64,000 nt of DNA from Arcobacter nitrofigilis DSM 7299 (GCF_000092245.1 NC_014166.1:1984001-2048000), one strand, 5' to 3'. Counted from the stretch's first letter, positions 37,892-48,074 are shown. Notes: generated by a model from the letters alone, not told the origin. Program-made: numbers and translations.

Positions 37892-38239
37892 TTACTCTCC
37901 ATTCAAAACAGACATAACTGTTGATCTAGAAGTATTTAATTCTGTTGTTATTTTTGATATATTTATATCACCATTTTCAGTATAATACTCTTCATCATCT
38001 AGCATTTTTAATATAGTATCTTTTTTATCAAGTATCTCTTGAGAGGTTTGTCTAGTTTGAAAAGTGAAATCTTCTTCACTCATAGTTTTAAGTGCTTCTA
38101 AATCTCTTTTTATAGTAGGAACTGTGACATTCAACTCTTTTGCCAAATCCTTTGGTTCTTCAATACCTCGTAAAATCAAATCACGTAGTGCAATTCTTCT
38201 AGTTTTTATTTTACGTCTACGATGATAAGATATTTTCAT
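37892..38239 (-). CDS. Small protein with two HTH-like segments
   Basis: About 115 residues. Segments GIEEPKDLAKELNVTVPTIK and INISKITTELNTSRSTVMSV each look like a helix-turn-helix, joined by a charged helix; the N-terminus is very basic (YHRRRKIKTRRIALR). It is probably a DNA-binding regulator, with no recognised family. The ATG at 38239 (MKISYHRRR) is preferred over an ATG at 38266 inside the rhodanese gene. It lies directly downstream of the rhodanese gene. Confidence 0.6.
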   Translation of the reverse strand: MKISYHRRRKIKTRRIALRDLILRGIEEPKDLAKELNVTVPTIKRDLEALKTMSEEDFTFQTRQTSQEILDKKDTILKMLDDEEYYTENGDINISKITTELNTSRSTVMSVLNGE

Positions 38240-38241
38240 TA

Positions 38242-38589
38242 TTAAAACTTTAAAAGAGAACTCCACTTACCTGCATTGTGAACATTTTCATATCCATTTG
38301 CCACTAAAGTACGCTTTGCTAGTGCACTTCTACTACCACTAGCACAACAAAGTATTATAGGCTTAGTATTATCTAACTCTTTTATTCTATTTTTAAGTGA
38401 ATCCAATGGAATATTTATACTTCCATCTTTATGAGATGAGACAAATTCTTCTACACTTCTAACATCAACAATTTGACCACCTTGAGAAAGTAAAGATGGA
38501 ACAAGTTTCAATACCTTATATTGACTATACTTTTTATAAGCTATAAAAGCTAGCAATGCAATAAACGCATAAATTATATTTTCGTTCAA
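38242..38589 (-). CDS. Membrane-anchored rhodanese-domain protein
   Basis: A 115-residue protein with an N-terminal hydrophobic anchor (IIYAFIALLAFIAYKK) and a rhodanese domain. VDVRSVEEFVSSHKDGSINI and the active loop CCASGSRS with catalytic Cys followed by A-S-G-S-R are intact. It probably carries or transfers sulfane sulfur at the membrane. Co-transcribed with the HTH gene. Confidence 0.85.
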   Translation of the reverse strand: MNENIIYAFIALLAFIAYKKYSQYKVLKLVPSLLSQGGQIVDVRSVEEFVSSHKDGSINIPLDSLKNRIKELDNTKPIILCCASGSRSALAKRTLVANGYENVHNAGKWSSLLKF

Positions 38590-38661
38590 AATTATCCTTT
38601 AAATATTCTTCGTATTCTAATGAAATTTGACTTATATTCTTTAGAAAGTAAGAGAAAAAGC

Positions 38662-39291
38662 TCATTTCTTATAAATATTAGGATTTTTATATTCATCTTT
38701 ACTTATACTATAATACAAAGAAGTAACCTTTTTATTATCTAATAAACTTAATATTTCTGCCTTCTTAAATTTATAATAAAACCCACACTTTTCAGTTACC
38801 CTCTTTGAGTTTTTGTTTTCCTCAAAATGACTACACCAAATTAAATCAAGATTCATTTTTTCAAATCCAATTTCTAATAGGCTATTTACAGCCTCAGGGA
38901 TATATCCATTTCCCCAATAACTAGAATTTAGAGCATATCCTATTTCTCTTTCATTTAATTTTTTACAATTTTTATTTAAAACTATTTTATGTAGTCCTAT
39001 TCCACCAATAACTTTATTTTCTGATTTTAATACAATAGCTAAGCTATCATCATTTTTTATAAATGTTTTTATAACCTCTTTACTATCATCTTCTGATTTA
39101 TGAATAGCCCAACCAGCACTAGGTCCAACTAAATCATTTTTTCCATATTCATATAAATCTTTATAGTCGCTACTTTTCCAATTTCTAAGAAATAACCTAT
39201 TCGTCTCTATTTCAATCATATTCTCTTTGCTTTTTATTTTATTAAACTTTCTTAAAACTCCAAACAGTCCAAAGGTTTCATTCAAATTCAT
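38662..39291 (-). CDS. GNAT-family N-acetyltransferase (RimJ/RimL type)
   Basis: A 209-residue protein whose acetyltransferase core starts at about residue 25 (IEIETNRLFLRNWKSSDYKD, the RimJ/RimL start) and has REIGYALNSSYWGNGYIPEA as the acetyl-CoA-binding region. The ATG at 39291 overlaps the OsmC stop (ATGA) and suggests coupling. A shorter start at about residue 25 is also possible, since the first 24 residues are not conserved in the family. Confidence 0.8.
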   Translation of the reverse strand: MNLNETFGLFGVLRKFNKIKSKENMIEIETNRLFLRNWKSSDYKDLYEYGKNDLVGPSAGWAIHKSEDDSKEVIKTFIKNDDSLAIVLKSENKVIGGIGLHKIVLNKNCKKLNEREIGYALNSSYWGNGYIPEAVNSLLEIGFEKMNLDLIWCSHFEENKNSKRVTEKCGFYYKFKKAEILSLLDNKKVTSLYYSISKDEYKNPNIYKK

Positions 39292-39659
39292 TTTTTAGTA
39301 AAAACCATTCGTCTTGATAAAGTCTTTTTAACTGAACTATCCAATAGTGCTTTATCAAAGGTAGTTCTTAAACTCTCATAATTTTTATCTGCGATTATTT
39401 TATATGAGTATTCAAAATTAGCTTCTTCTGGGTTTTCTCTGTTTAGTACTACTTCTGTTTCAAATTTTATATCCATAAGTTCTAATTTTTCAGCTTCTTT
39501 TTGAAGCATAATATTCATGCAACTTGCCAATGCTGCCTCTAAAATATCATGTGGACGAGGATATTTTCCTGTGCCACCTTTTTCTTCTGTTGTATCAATA
39601 CATAAATCAAGTTCTTCCAATTGATTTACATACTTTTTATCTTTACTAATTGATTTCAT
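39288..39659 (-). CDS. OsmC-family peroxide-resistance-like protein
   Basis: A 123-residue OsmC/Ohr fold protein. One reactive Cys is visible in ALASCMNIMLQKEAEKL, the expected place in helix 2; the second is missing (SVKKTLSRRMVFTK at the end has none), which fits the YhfA-like subgroup without peroxidase activity. Coupled to the downstream GNAT gene. Confidence 0.8.
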   Translation of the reverse strand: MKSISKDKKYVNQLEELDLCIDTTEEKGGTGKYPRPHDILEAALASCMNIMLQKEAEKLELMDIKFETEVVLNRENPEEANFEYSYKIIADKNYESLRTTFDKALLDSSVKKTLSRRMVFTKK

Positions 39660-39695
39660 ATCTATTTCCTCTAAATTTAATAAATTTAATTTTAA

Positions 39696-40508
39696 TTACC
39701 ACCAAGTAACAAAAAAACTTTGGCTTATATTTTTCTTGTTTTTTAACCAAACCAAAGGGGATTTTTGTTGATTTAACAATATATCTATTGAAGTTATTAC
39801 GTCATCAAAACTTATCCATATTTCATTTGTATTACAATCACAAACCCAATCATTCCTTGTAGGCAAATGGTATTTATACTCTTTAAAGTGCTTTTGTTTT
39901 ATAAATTCTTCACGCTTAATATAAAAACCTCTTACACAAGAGTTATTTAATATAGGTATATCTTTACCTGAAAAATGCATTGGAACATAGATATTTCCTT
40001 TTAAACAAATCTTTTGTTTAAAAGAGTTTACATCTATACCCTCTAAGTACTCTTGTGTTTCATTTTTATATAATAAAGGAAGTTGTTTGTTTTTTAATTT
40101 TTCTAGTTTTTTTACAAAAGTATCGTTTCTATTTGGACCGATATACCTATCAAGTTCATTTTCAATAGAATCATCATATAAATAAAACTTGTATACATGT
40201 TCAATATGTAAATACTCTTCTGCTTTTTTATCATAAAGAAGAAAATCTATTTCACCATGGGTTTGTTTATTATTTATAATTTGAATATTCTTTTTTATCA
40301 ACTCATAGTTTTTTGACTGTTTTATATAAAACTCAAAAAAACGCTCTATCCTACTTCCTAAAGTAAGTTTAGAAGTGATATTTAACTCAGTAAAATCAAA
40401 CTCTTTTACTTCATTTATATCTAGTTCTATTTGACTTAGACCATCTAGTTCTTTAAATAAAGGAGGTGTATTCATAAAGCCTAAAAATTGAGTTTTTAAA
40501 TTATTCAT
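39696..40508 (-). CDS. DUF1853-family protein
   Basis: A 270-residue protein of the DUF1853 family. Conserved blocks are LGSRIERFFEFYIKQS, HGEIDFLLYDKKAEEYLHIE and a nuclease-like GEIDFL...HIEHVYKFYL layout, then YIGPNRNDTFVKKLEKLKNK. The GE-D...E-x-K spacing resembles PD-(D/E)xK enzymes, but no activity is established. No operon partner. Confidence 0.75.
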   Translation of the reverse strand: MNNLKTQFLGFMNTPPLFKELDGLSQIELDINEVKEFDFTELNITSKLTLGSRIERFFEFYIKQSKNYELIKKNIQIINNKQTHGEIDFLLYDKKAEEYLHIEHVYKFYLYDDSIENELDRYIGPNRNDTFVKKLEKLKNKQLPLLYKNETQEYLEGIDVNSFKQKICLKGNIYVPMHFSGKDIPILNNSCVRGFYIKREEFIKQKHFKEYKYHLPTRNDWVCDCNTNEIWISFDDVITSIDILLNQQKSPLVWLKNKKNISQSFFVTWW

Positions 40509-40765
40509 TTAATATGATACTCAAAATAATATAAATCTTCTTCTGACTTTTTATCGAAGTTCTTTACAAACATACTTCTTTTAATCTGATATCTTCAACT
40601 CTCAAAGTAGATAACAATCTAAAACATAACTTTATCTTGGACACATTCAGACCATATTCAAAATGTATAATTCTTATTGTCAAAAGGAAATGAACTTTCA
40701 GAGGGATAAGTGAATGAAGGTTGTCATTATTCTATTGGCAAAATATTATATATAAGGAGAAAAAA

Positions 40766-40930
40766 ATGACACTAGATTTATTATTTCGTTTGTCAATAGC
40801 AATAGCAGGAATTACAGGAGCTTTGATGTTTTTTGGTTCAAAAGCACCATGGCTTCGAAAATGCCATTTGATTATGGGAGCAAGTGCATTTATTTTATGT
40901 GCCGTAACATTTTTTGTGCAATATACTTAA
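40766..40930 (+). CDS. Small two-helix membrane protein, 54 aa
   Basis: A 54-residue protein, MTLDLLFRLSIAIAGITGAL and on, with two hydrophobic helices around a short basic loop (SKAPWLRKCH). The ATG at 40766 has AAGGAG seven bases before it, so the longer reading from 40721 is not used. The function is unknown. It is followed 16 bp later by the PAS-like gene. Confidence 0.65.
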   Translation: MTLDLLFRLSIAIAGITGALMFFGSKAPWLRKCHLIMGASAFILCAVTFFVQYT

Positions 40931-40946
40931 GAAAGGATAAATAATT

Positions 40947-41315
40947 ATGGTTGATTCAAAAATAATTGAGGCTTTTCATCTCATGTGGGGTAATTTTCCT
41001 GAGCCTGCAACACTTGTACATAAAAGCAAAGAAGTCATTGCTACAAATGCTGCGTGTAAGGTGGTTGGATTAGAAAAGGGAATGAATTGTGCTACCCATG
41101 GTGCACCAGAAGCACACAAAGGCTGTTTGGCTAATAAAGCGTTACGTTCACAAGAAGCGACATTCAAAAAAGCGAAATACGCGGAAAAAGAAATTATTTC
41201 TTATTGGCTTCCAGTTGACGGGTATCCTGAACTCTTTATTCATTTTGGAGTGGGTGCAACTATAAACTATAATACCATACCAGACAAAGGTTCAATGTAT
41301 AAAGTAGCATTGTAA
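40947..41315 (+). CDS. Small PAS-like, cysteine-containing protein
   Basis: A 122-residue protein with a PAS-like start (FHLMWGNFPEPATLVHKSKE, then VIATNAACKVVGLEKGMNC). Three cysteines (AACKV, MNCATHG, KGCLANKA) and two histidines could bind a metal or haem. Proteins of this type occur in anaerobes, often near sensors; I cannot name the family. Codon use is less AT-biased than in flanking genes. It precedes the two-component pair by 117 bp. Confidence 0.6.
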   Translation: MVDSKIIEAFHLMWGNFPEPATLVHKSKEVIATNAACKVVGLEKGMNCATHGAPEAHKGCLANKALRSQEATFKKAKYAEKEIISYWLPVDGYPELFIHFGVGATINYNTIPDKGSMYKVAL

Positions 41316-41432
41316 ATAAATTCCTTTTTCTTGGAGACTTATTAGATAAAAAACCTTCAAAGATATAGTTTGTCTTAAGAGAAGGAACTGTAATATAATT
41401 TTCCAAAAGGAATATCCTAGATATGAGGTAAA

Positions 41433-42125
41433 ATGATGTTTTCTATATTAGTTGCTGAAGATGATGAGACATTAAATAAGATGATATGTACGAAATTAAA
41501 ACAAGAAAACTTCAAGACTATTTCGGCATTTGATGGTGAAGAGGCCTTAGAAATTTTGGATACTACATATGTTGACTTAGTCATCTCAGATATTATGATG
41601 CCAAAAATAAATGGTTATGAACTTATACAAGAGATTAGAAAGACAGCACCTTCCTTCCCTATTCTGATGATTACGGCAAAAAATCAAATGGAAGATATTG
41701 AAAAGGGATTTAGACTTGGAACAGACGATTATATGATTAAACCTATTCAATTAAAAGAGATGGTTCTTAGAGTAAATGCACTTCTACGGAGAGCAAAGAT
41801 AGCTAATGAAAATAAATTAGTTATAGGAAAGAGTTTTCTAGATTACAAGGCATTAAAAATAAATATTGATTCTAAAGAATACGACCTTCCCCCTAAAGAG
41901 TTTTATCTACTATTTCTTTTACTCAGCTATCCCGATAAGATTTTTACTAGATATGAAATTATGAATGAAATTTGGGGTCTAGAATCAGAGGCAGATGAAC
42001 GGACTGTTGATTCTCATATCAAGAAACTCCGTCGTAGGTTTGAGGCATGTCAGGATTTTGAGATTGTGACTATAAGAGGGCTTGGGTACAAGGCAAAATA
42101 TCATTTAACAAATAATACCAAATGA
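41433..42125 (+). CDS. OmpR-type response regulator
   Basis: A 230-residue regulator. The receiver carries EDDE, Asp in LVISDIMMPKING and Lys in YMIKPIQ; the C-terminal winged helix includes LPPKEFYLLFLLLSYPDKIF and VTIRGLGYKAK. It overlaps the downstream kinase by 4 bp (ATGA). Its style is closer to VanR/SaeR regulators of Firmicutes than to the ttr regulator in this window. Confidence 0.88.
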   Translation: MMFSILVAEDDETLNKMICTKLKQENFKTISAFDGEEALEILDTTYVDLVISDIMMPKINGYELIQEIRKTAPSFPILMITAKNQMEDIEKGFRLGTDDYMIKPIQLKEMVLRVNALLRRAKIANENKLVIGKSFLDYKALKINIDSKEYDLPPKEFYLLFLLLSYPDKIFTRYEIMNEIWGLESEADERTVDSHIKKLRRRFEACQDFEIVTIRGLGYKAKYHLTNNTK

Positions 42126-43228
42126 AAAATGATGCAATAAAATTTAAAAAGGAAACCATGAAAAAGAAATATATAATACACCTTCGCTCTTTTATCTCTT
42201 TTGTTTCTATTGCCACTTTATTCGTTGCTTGTCTTATTGCATGTGCTATAGTTATTACTGGGACTTGGTTGTTTTATCACGGACCAATTACCTTTTTCTC
42301 AGGGATTCTTATGAGTCTACTTGTATGTGCTTTAACGATGATTATTGGTGCTATTGCCTTATACATTGGGTCAGGACATTTATTGAAACCTGTTGAAGCA
42401 TTGAATTTAACTGTGAATAAAATTGCCCAAGGGGATTTTACTGCAAGAGTTTACCGTAAGAGAAGAAACATGAAAAATTATCTTTATGCCCATGAACTTG
42501 ATGAACTCTCTTCAAATGTGAATAAAATGGTAGAAGAACTCTCTGGTATGGATTATATGCGTAAAGACTTTATGAGTAATGTATCCCATGAAATAAAAAC
42601 ACCGGTTACGGCAATCACAGGTTTTGCTGAATTGTTATTAGATTCGCCACTTGAAATACAAAAGCAAAAAGAGTATTTGGAACTCATACATCAAGAATCT
42701 AGACGCTTGTCATTACTTTGTGAAGATATGTTACAAATGTCGCGTTTAGATAATCAACAAATTATCTCAAAAAAAGACATGATTAGAGTAGATGAACAAA
42801 TAAGGCGTGCAGTGATTGTACTGTCACAAAAGTGGAGTGATCGTGATCAAAAATTTGATTTAAACCTCTGTGATGTAGTTATAGAATCGGATAAATCACT
42901 TTTGATGCATGTTTGGATGAATCTCATCGATAACGCCATGAAATACTCTTCTCTCAATAGCACAATTTATATTGATGAGTACGTAAATGGAAATGAACTT
43001 ATTGTTAAAATTAAAGATGAAGGTATTGGGATTAAGAGTGAAAAAATTGAAAAGATTTTTGATAAGTTTTACCAAGGTGATGAATCCCATAAAAAACAAG
43101 GAAGTGGTCTGGGGCTTTCCATCGTAAAAAGAATTTTAGAACTTTTGGGAGCAACAATTCACTATGAAAGCCAAGAAAATATTGGAACAACTGTGGTTGT
43201 AAAAATTTTAATAAAGGCTCTGAAATAA
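42122..43228 (+). CDS. Sensor histidine kinase
   Basis: A 368-residue kinase: two helices (about 25-48 and 55-80) with almost no periplasmic loop, HAMP (LLKPVEALNLTVNKIAQGDF), HisKA with MSNVSHEIKTPVTAITGFAE, and HATPase_c with NLIDNAMKYS, DEGIGIKSE and GSGLGLSIVKRIL. Without a periplasmic sensor it probably reads a membrane-internal or partner-protein signal, perhaps the upstream small membrane or PAS-like protein (inference). The H-box is of the classic type, unlike the other two kinases here. Confidence 0.88.
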   Translation: MKNDAIKFKKETMKKKYIIHLRSFISFVSIATLFVACLIACAIVITGTWLFYHGPITFFSGILMSLLVCALTMIIGAIALYIGSGHLLKPVEALNLTVNKIAQGDFTARVYRKRRNMKNYLYAHELDELSSNVNKMVEELSGMDYMRKDFMSNVSHEIKTPVTAITGFAELLLDSPLEIQKQKEYLELIHQESRRLSLLCEDMLQMSRLDNQQIISKKDMIRVDEQIRRAVIVLSQKWSDRDQKFDLNLCDVVIESDKSLLMHVWMNLIDNAMKYSSLNSTIYIDEYVNGNELIVKIKDEGIGIKSEKIEKIFDKFYQGDESHKKQGSGLGLSIVKRILELLGATIHYESQENIGTTVVVKILIKALK

Positions 43229-43267
43229 TAAAGTTGCTAAAAAATCTATAAACTATATAATTGATAG

Positions 43268-43328
43268 TAAAATCTGAGGACAGTAGATATAATTTTAGCT
43301 AAATTAGTATCCTGCCCCCGAAATTTTA
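43268..43328. repeat. Imperfect palindrome resembling a REP/RAYT-type element end
   Basis: TAAAATCTGAGGACAG (268-283) and, inverted, CTGCCCCCGAAATTTTA (312-328) form a stem with inner GATATAATT and AATTAGTATC. The GGACAG/CTG-CCC-CGAAATT ends resemble sequences that flank Y1-type (TnpA-REP) transposase genes. No transposase gene is present, so this would be a remnant or a non-autonomous copy. Confidence 0.45.
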
Positions 43329-43371
43329 AATTAAAGAATCCTTCAATTTCTCATCAGGTATAGATTTATTA

Positions 43372-45636
43372 TTAAATATCATCTTTCCCAATAAACTCTT
43401 TTTCATCTACATTTTTTACAATCACTTTAGCTATGTCATCTGTTTCATCTGCAATATTTTTTGTTTCATTTGAAATATTAGCATTTTCTTGAGTTTTACC
43501 ATCTAATGAATTGACAGCATCATTAATTTGTTCAATTCCTGATTGTTGTTCTTTTGTTGCAACTTCTACTTCTGAAATAAGATCAATAGTTTTTAAAATA
43601 TTATCATTTAAACCTTGATAACCATCTATCATTCTTGTAGCAATCTCTTTTCCATTGTTCGCTTTATTTATTGCAGATTCAACTAAAGATTTAATTTCAT
43701 TTGCAGAGTCAGCACTTCTTGAAGCTAAATTTCTTACTTCTTGTGCAACAACTGCAAATCCTTTTCCAGCTTCTCCTGCTGTTGCTGCTTCAACTGCTGC
43801 ATTTAAAGATAATATATTTGTTTGAAATGCAATTTGATCAATAATAGAAATAGCCTCACTAATAGCAGAAACTTGGTTGTCAATTTCATTCATTGAAGTA
43901 ACTGTTTCTTCGGCTAAACTTTTACCTTCATTTGCAGATGTAGTTAATTCTTTAGCATAATCTGCCATTTTTATAACATTTCTAGTATTTTGCGTAATAT
44001 TAGAAGTAATCTCTTCCAAAGAAGCTGCCGTTTCTTCCAAGGAAGCGGCAGAAATATTTGAATTTGTATTTAAAAGATTTACATTTTCAAGTAGCACTTT
44101 ACTACTTTTAGCAAGAACTAAACCTGTTTTTTTATTTTCGACAAGCATTTCATTTATTATATTTGCAAAATTATTTAAGCCTTTCTCTACTTTTCCTGTA
44201 TCATTTTGAATTCTATGTCTAAAATCTAAATTTTGATATGAGTTAAGTGCATCTAATATTTTATTTAAATCATCACTAATATTTACAGACAAAATTTCAA
44301 GCATTTCATTAATAATAACTTTAAGCTCATTTAAACTTTCATCTTTTGAGTTTTTAGTAATAGTTTGTTTAATTCTACCCTCTTTTACATGCTCAACAAC
44401 ATCTTTAACTTCATCAATTAAAGCAATATCTTCATCTAATTTAATTTTAATAGCTGATATATTCTCATTAATCTGCTTCGACATGACACCAAATTCATCA
44501 TTAGAATTGATTTTAATTTGTTCAGTTGATGACGTTTCTTTATTTAAATAGCTAAAAAATGAAGTTAATCCATTTGTGATATTTTTTAAATTTCTATCTA
44601 AAAGTCTTGTATTAAAGGCAATAACAATACCAATTAAAATAAAACTAATAATACCTGAAATGATTGAGAACCATTTAATATAAATAGTGTTTTCTAGATA
44701 TTCTTCTATAGGAACAGATAATATTAAACCCCAATAAACACCAGTTTTTTCAATTTGAAAAGGAATTACAACAAACTCAGACATAAGACCATTTCGTTCA
44801 TCTATTCCTTTGTAAACTAGCTTTTTATTTTCATGTAGTTTTTTAGGTAAATCAAGAAAAAATTTATTTTTTGAAATCTCATTTATATTTTTACTTAAAA
44901 ATTTCAAATCTGGATATCCAACAATTGTACCCGCTTGAGTAATTAAACTTGCATACCCATTTTTAAATATTTTAAGGTCTCTTACTCTCTCAGACATTTT
45001 CTTTAAAGCTATATCAACCCCAACAGTACCAATAAATTCACCGTTATAATATACTGGATGTGCCGCAGCTGTTATCAATGTTTGAACACCATTTATTGGA
45101 TAAAAATATGGTTTGGTAATAAACTCTTTTCCAGATTCTCTTGGTCCATCTACCCATGGTCTATCTGGATAGTTTTCATCTGCACCAGGTAGTACATCTA
45201 TCTTGCCATCTACATTCACAATAAAAGGTGCAAATCTTCCATCTTTATCATGTCCATTTTTATTTGCTAAGTTTGGATCTGTCTTAAATAATATTCCACC
45301 ATTTATTTCTACCCATAGTCCAAATACTTCAGGATTTTTCAAAAGCATGTTTTTCATTAATTCTCTAATATCTTCTTTTTTAAGATCTTGCTTATCTTTT
45401 AATGCAACTTCAAAATATGAAGCAAATCCACGAGAAATAACAACAGCTTTACTTAATAAAGCTTTTGATTTTTGAACATTAATATCTGCAATACTATCCA
45501 TATATAGCTCAGCAGTATTTTTACTATTTTTAAACGACTTATCTTGTATTAAATATGTAGAAATCGCTGATGAAACTAAAACTACTCCCATAATACTCAA
45601 AAATAAACGTTTTGAAAAACTTAATCCTTTCTTCAT
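43372..45636 (-). CDS. Methyl-accepting chemotaxis protein with double-Cache sensor
   Basis: A 754-residue inner-membrane chemoreceptor: TM1 at about 8-28, a dCache periplasmic domain (about 35-310, with [10 protein letters not shown] and [20 protein letters not shown]), TM2 at about 315-340, HAMP-like coiled region and the signalling hairpin [18 protein letters not shown] near residue 640. It lacks a C-terminal CheR/CheB pentapeptide. The ligand is likely an organic acid or amino acid, as for most dCache receptors. Confidence 0.92.
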   Translation of the reverse strand: MKKGLSFSKRLFLSIMGVVLVSSAISTYLIQDKSFKNSKNTAELYMDSIADINVQKSKALLSKAVVISRGFASYFEVALKDKQDLKKEDIRELMKNMLLKNPEVFGLWVEINGGILFKTDPNLANKNGHDKDGRFAPFIVNVDGKIDVLPGADENYPDRPWVDGPRESGKEFITKPYFYPINGVQTLITAAAHPVYYNGEFIGTVGVDIALKKMSERVRDLKIFKNGYASLITQAGTIVGYPDLKFLSKNINEISKNKFFLDLPKKLHENKKLVYKGIDERNGLMSEFVVIPFQIEKTGVYWGLILSVPIEEYLENTIYIKWFSIISGIISFILIGIVIAFNTRLLDRNLKNITNGLTSFFSYLNKETSSTEQIKINSNDEFGVMSKQINENISAIKIKLDEDIALIDEVKDVVEHVKEGRIKQTITKNSKDESLNELKVIINEMLEILSVNISDDLNKILDALNSYQNLDFRHRIQNDTGKVEKGLNNFANIINEMLVENKKTGLVLAKSSKVLLENVNLLNTNSNISAASLEETAASLEEITSNITQNTRNVIKMADYAKELTTSANEGKSLAEETVTSMNEIDNQVSAISEAISIIDQIAFQTNILSLNAAVEAATAGEAGKGFAVVAQEVRNLASRSADSANEIKSLVESAINKANNGKEIATRMIDGYQGLNDNILKTIDLISEVEVATKEQQSGIEQINDAVNSLDGKTQENANISNETKNIADETDDIAKVIVKNVDEKEFIGKDDI

Positions 45637-46036
45637 TTTTATCCCCTTATTTATAAAAAATCATATTTTATTTACTATATTGTAAATTTTAAATATTATA
45701 AAATACAACTTAGTAAAAATATTAATATTATCAAACTATATCTATAGTTTACTTAATAATTATAAATTTATACTATATTATAAACTTAAGCCTATTTTAA
45801 AGGATAATCCAACAAAAATAAAATTATTTTATTATAATAAATCTTCTTTTTTGAAATATTTAACAAATTTTTTTCTCTTTTAAATAAAGAAATAAGTACT
45901 TTTTTTATCCATATGAAAAATGGGAAAGTGGAAATTCAACCTTTTGGGTGTAGTTTTTAATAGGATTCTTCATAGTATTTCGGAGTTGGGAAAAGAAAAT
46001 AGATAGGATTAAATAAGCATTGTGTCCCTAGAATCT
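45637..46036. other. Gene-free 400-bp stretch
   Basis: Very AT-rich sequence upstream of the chemoreceptor, which should contain its promoter. I see no ORF of substance. Near the right end, 46008-46033 reads ATTAAATAAGCATTGTGTCC followed by CTAGAATC, which resembles a transposase-flanking motif (see findings). Nothing else is recognisable. Confidence 0.5.
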
Positions 46037-46783
46037 TCAAATTTTTTTCCAGATAGTTTTACCTGTGGCACAAACTTTATTTGTACTTTTAATTTGAATA
46101 GTATGTACAAAAGAGTTTTCAGAACTATCCTTTTTTGTTGAAGATAAAAGCACATCACCATATTGAGCCTCTGATATAAAACGCCCATCTATAAAGTACA
46201 AATAATAGTTATTTAGTATCTCATTAGGTATTGATTCTATTAGCCATTGTAGATATCTAAGATTATTAACATGTTTGTTAGTATCAGTATCATACATATT
46301 AACTTTAAACTCTTTTCTATATTCAAAAGAATCAAGAGCTTCAATTTTATTACTTATATCGTGTTCAAGAGATACTGATTTGTCTGATGACCATCTTTTT
46401 AAAAAGTCTGGATGTATTCGTGTAGGTCTTCTTTTTTTTATATCATAAAAAAGCCATAAACCTCTAGCTCTTCCTATAATATTATAGTTTTCATCATAAA
46501 TGATATTTTCTCTTAATCCTCTAATAGTCTGATATTTTGATATCCAAGTTCTAATAATTATTTTTTCTTTATATAAAGGATAACGTTGCATTTGCATCAT
46601 ACCAGATAGCAATACCCATCCAAGATTTTCTGACATCAAAGATAAAAGATTATGCCCAGCATAATGACAATGCTCAGCAGCAGTTTCTTGAAGCAAAGTC
46701 AATATAGCAATAGGAGAAGCTTCCCCTAATCTATTCATCTCAAAAAATCTCAATTCAAACTCTTTATCAAAATAGTTTTCCAC
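46037..46783 (-). CDS. Acyl-ACP thioesterase-family protein
   Basis: A 248-residue double hot-dog protein of the acyl-ACP thioesterase family, which releases fatty acids from acyl carrier protein. First hot-dog: FELRFFEMNRLGEASPIAIL and AAEHCHYAGH. Second: FKVNMYDTDTNKHVNNLRYL, which carries the conserved Asn-His region (NKHVNNLRYLQW). The length matches bacterial members. Monocistronic. Confidence 0.85.
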   Translation of the reverse strand: MENYFDKEFELRFFEMNRLGEASPIAILTLLQETAAEHCHYAGHNLLSLMSENLGWVLLSGMMQMQRYPLYKEKIIIRTWISKYQTIRGLRENIIYDENYNIIGRARGLWLFYDIKKRRPTRIHPDFLKRWSSDKSVSLEHDISNKIEALDSFEYRKEFKVNMYDTDTNKHVNNLRYLQWLIESIPNEILNNYYLYFIDGRFISEAQYGDVLLSSTKKDSSENSFVHTIQIKSTNKVCATGKTIWKKI

Positions 46784-46944
46784 AAAAACTCCTTTAGCAA
46801 ATAGAATAATAACCCCATAGTTTAGGAGGTTAGTACCTTTTCGTTTTATAATTCATTCCAGTAATTTATTCATCTAAATAATACCTTAAATACTTATTAT
46901 CTTTTGTAGCATATATAATAATTCTACTTTCCGTTTTTTAACCT

Positions 46945-47949
46945 CTATTTTCTATTTTCAATCTTTGGTAAATATTTCCTTATCTCTAATGGTAACAAAT
47001 TCACTATATGCCATCGTGCAATATGCCAAAATGCAGATAACAATAATAAAACAGCCCCCATAAAGACACCAGTTAATGCAAAGCTATACCCTACATCACC
47101 ATAACTTTTAAGAATGACAGTAAGAGCATATAGCACATATGCAAGAGAAGAAACCATAAATGCCCGGCGATCAATAGCAACAGAGATGAATGACATTATT
47201 ATATATAAAATAATAACTCCTCCCATATTAAGAATACTCTTGGTTCCTTCAAATATACCTAAAAAAGAAAATAGTGGATGGATAATTAATGGAGCAGAAA
47301 CTATATGTAACCAAAAAGCTACATCTGATTTTCGCGTTGTTCTAGTCGTATCTGAAGAATCCCAATACATAGCTAAAAAGAAAGACCCAATACCGCAAAC
47401 AGTTATAAGTAAAAGTATCCAATTTTTGGCATTTGGAAATAAACTTAAAAAAACTGATATAAATAAACCGATGAAAGCAACAGTTCCAGCGGCTATTGTA
47501 ATAGGAACTTTAAAACGTAACCAATGAACATAAGCCGCCACTGTTGCTGAGGCTGTTGCAAATATTAATGTTATTTCAGATGTTTTAGCAAATAATGAGG
47601 TACATAAGAAAAACACTCCTCCCACAAAGGCAATTAATAATACAATAGCAGGTAGTGACATTTTTCTCTTTAAGACAAAGAACTCCGCCAATGCCCATGA
47701 AATAGTAACAAAACTTAATATCGCTAAACTTTCGTTAATAGGTCTTAATACAAAAATAGAAGAAAATAAAAGTAAACAACAAGCTATAACAACAAAAACA
47801 TCATTAAAACCTCCAATAAGTTTAAAATTTTCTTCATCTACTGAAGAAGAGTTTTTTTCTTCAGAGATTGTTTTTCTAAATTCATTTACTGCTTCTTTTG
47901 TAAATATTTTTTTTTGTATTGCAAGATTTAAATCTTCCTCAGAATACAT
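46945..47949 (-). CDS. Multi-helix membrane protein (DUF2157-like)
   Basis: A 334-residue protein: a short soluble start (about 1-45) and then some ten hydrophobic helices, ending in a basic tail. The layout of a helical N-terminal region plus many helices is like DUF2157 proteins, but I am not sure of the family. It is the last chromosomal gene before the distal end of the cassette array. Confidence 0.65.
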   Translation of the reverse strand: MYSEEDLNLAIQKKIFTKEAVNEFRKTISEEKNSSSVDEENFKLIGGFNDVFVVIACCLLLFSSIFVLRPINESLAILSFVTISWALAEFFVLKRKMSLPAIVLLIAFVGGVFFLCTSLFAKTSEITLIFATASATVAAYVHWLRFKVPITIAAGTVAFIGLFISVFLSLFPNAKNWILLLITVCGIGSFFLAMYWDSSDTTRTTRKSDVAFWLHIVSAPLIIHPLFSFLGIFEGTKSILNMGGVIILYIIMSFISVAIDRRAFMVSSLAYVLYALTVILKSYGDVGYSFALTGVFMGAVLLLLSAFWHIARWHIVNLLPLEIRKYLPKIENRK

Positions 47950-48005
47950 TAAAACTCCTTTAAGTTTAACTAATTATTAAACAGGATTATATACATAATA
48001 TCCTG

Positions 48006-48028
48006 AAAATCTGGGACAGGTTACTTTA
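48006..48028. repeat. Single arm of the REP-like motif at the array border
   Basis: AAAATCTGGGACAGGTTACT resembles the arms of the palindrome at 43268-43328 (AAAATCTGAGGACAG). It lies about 50 bp outside the last attC, at the junction of array and chromosome. Confidence 0.35.
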
Positions 48029-48074
48029 AATAATATAATATATAAATTAATTAAATCTCGAATTTTGCCTTTAA

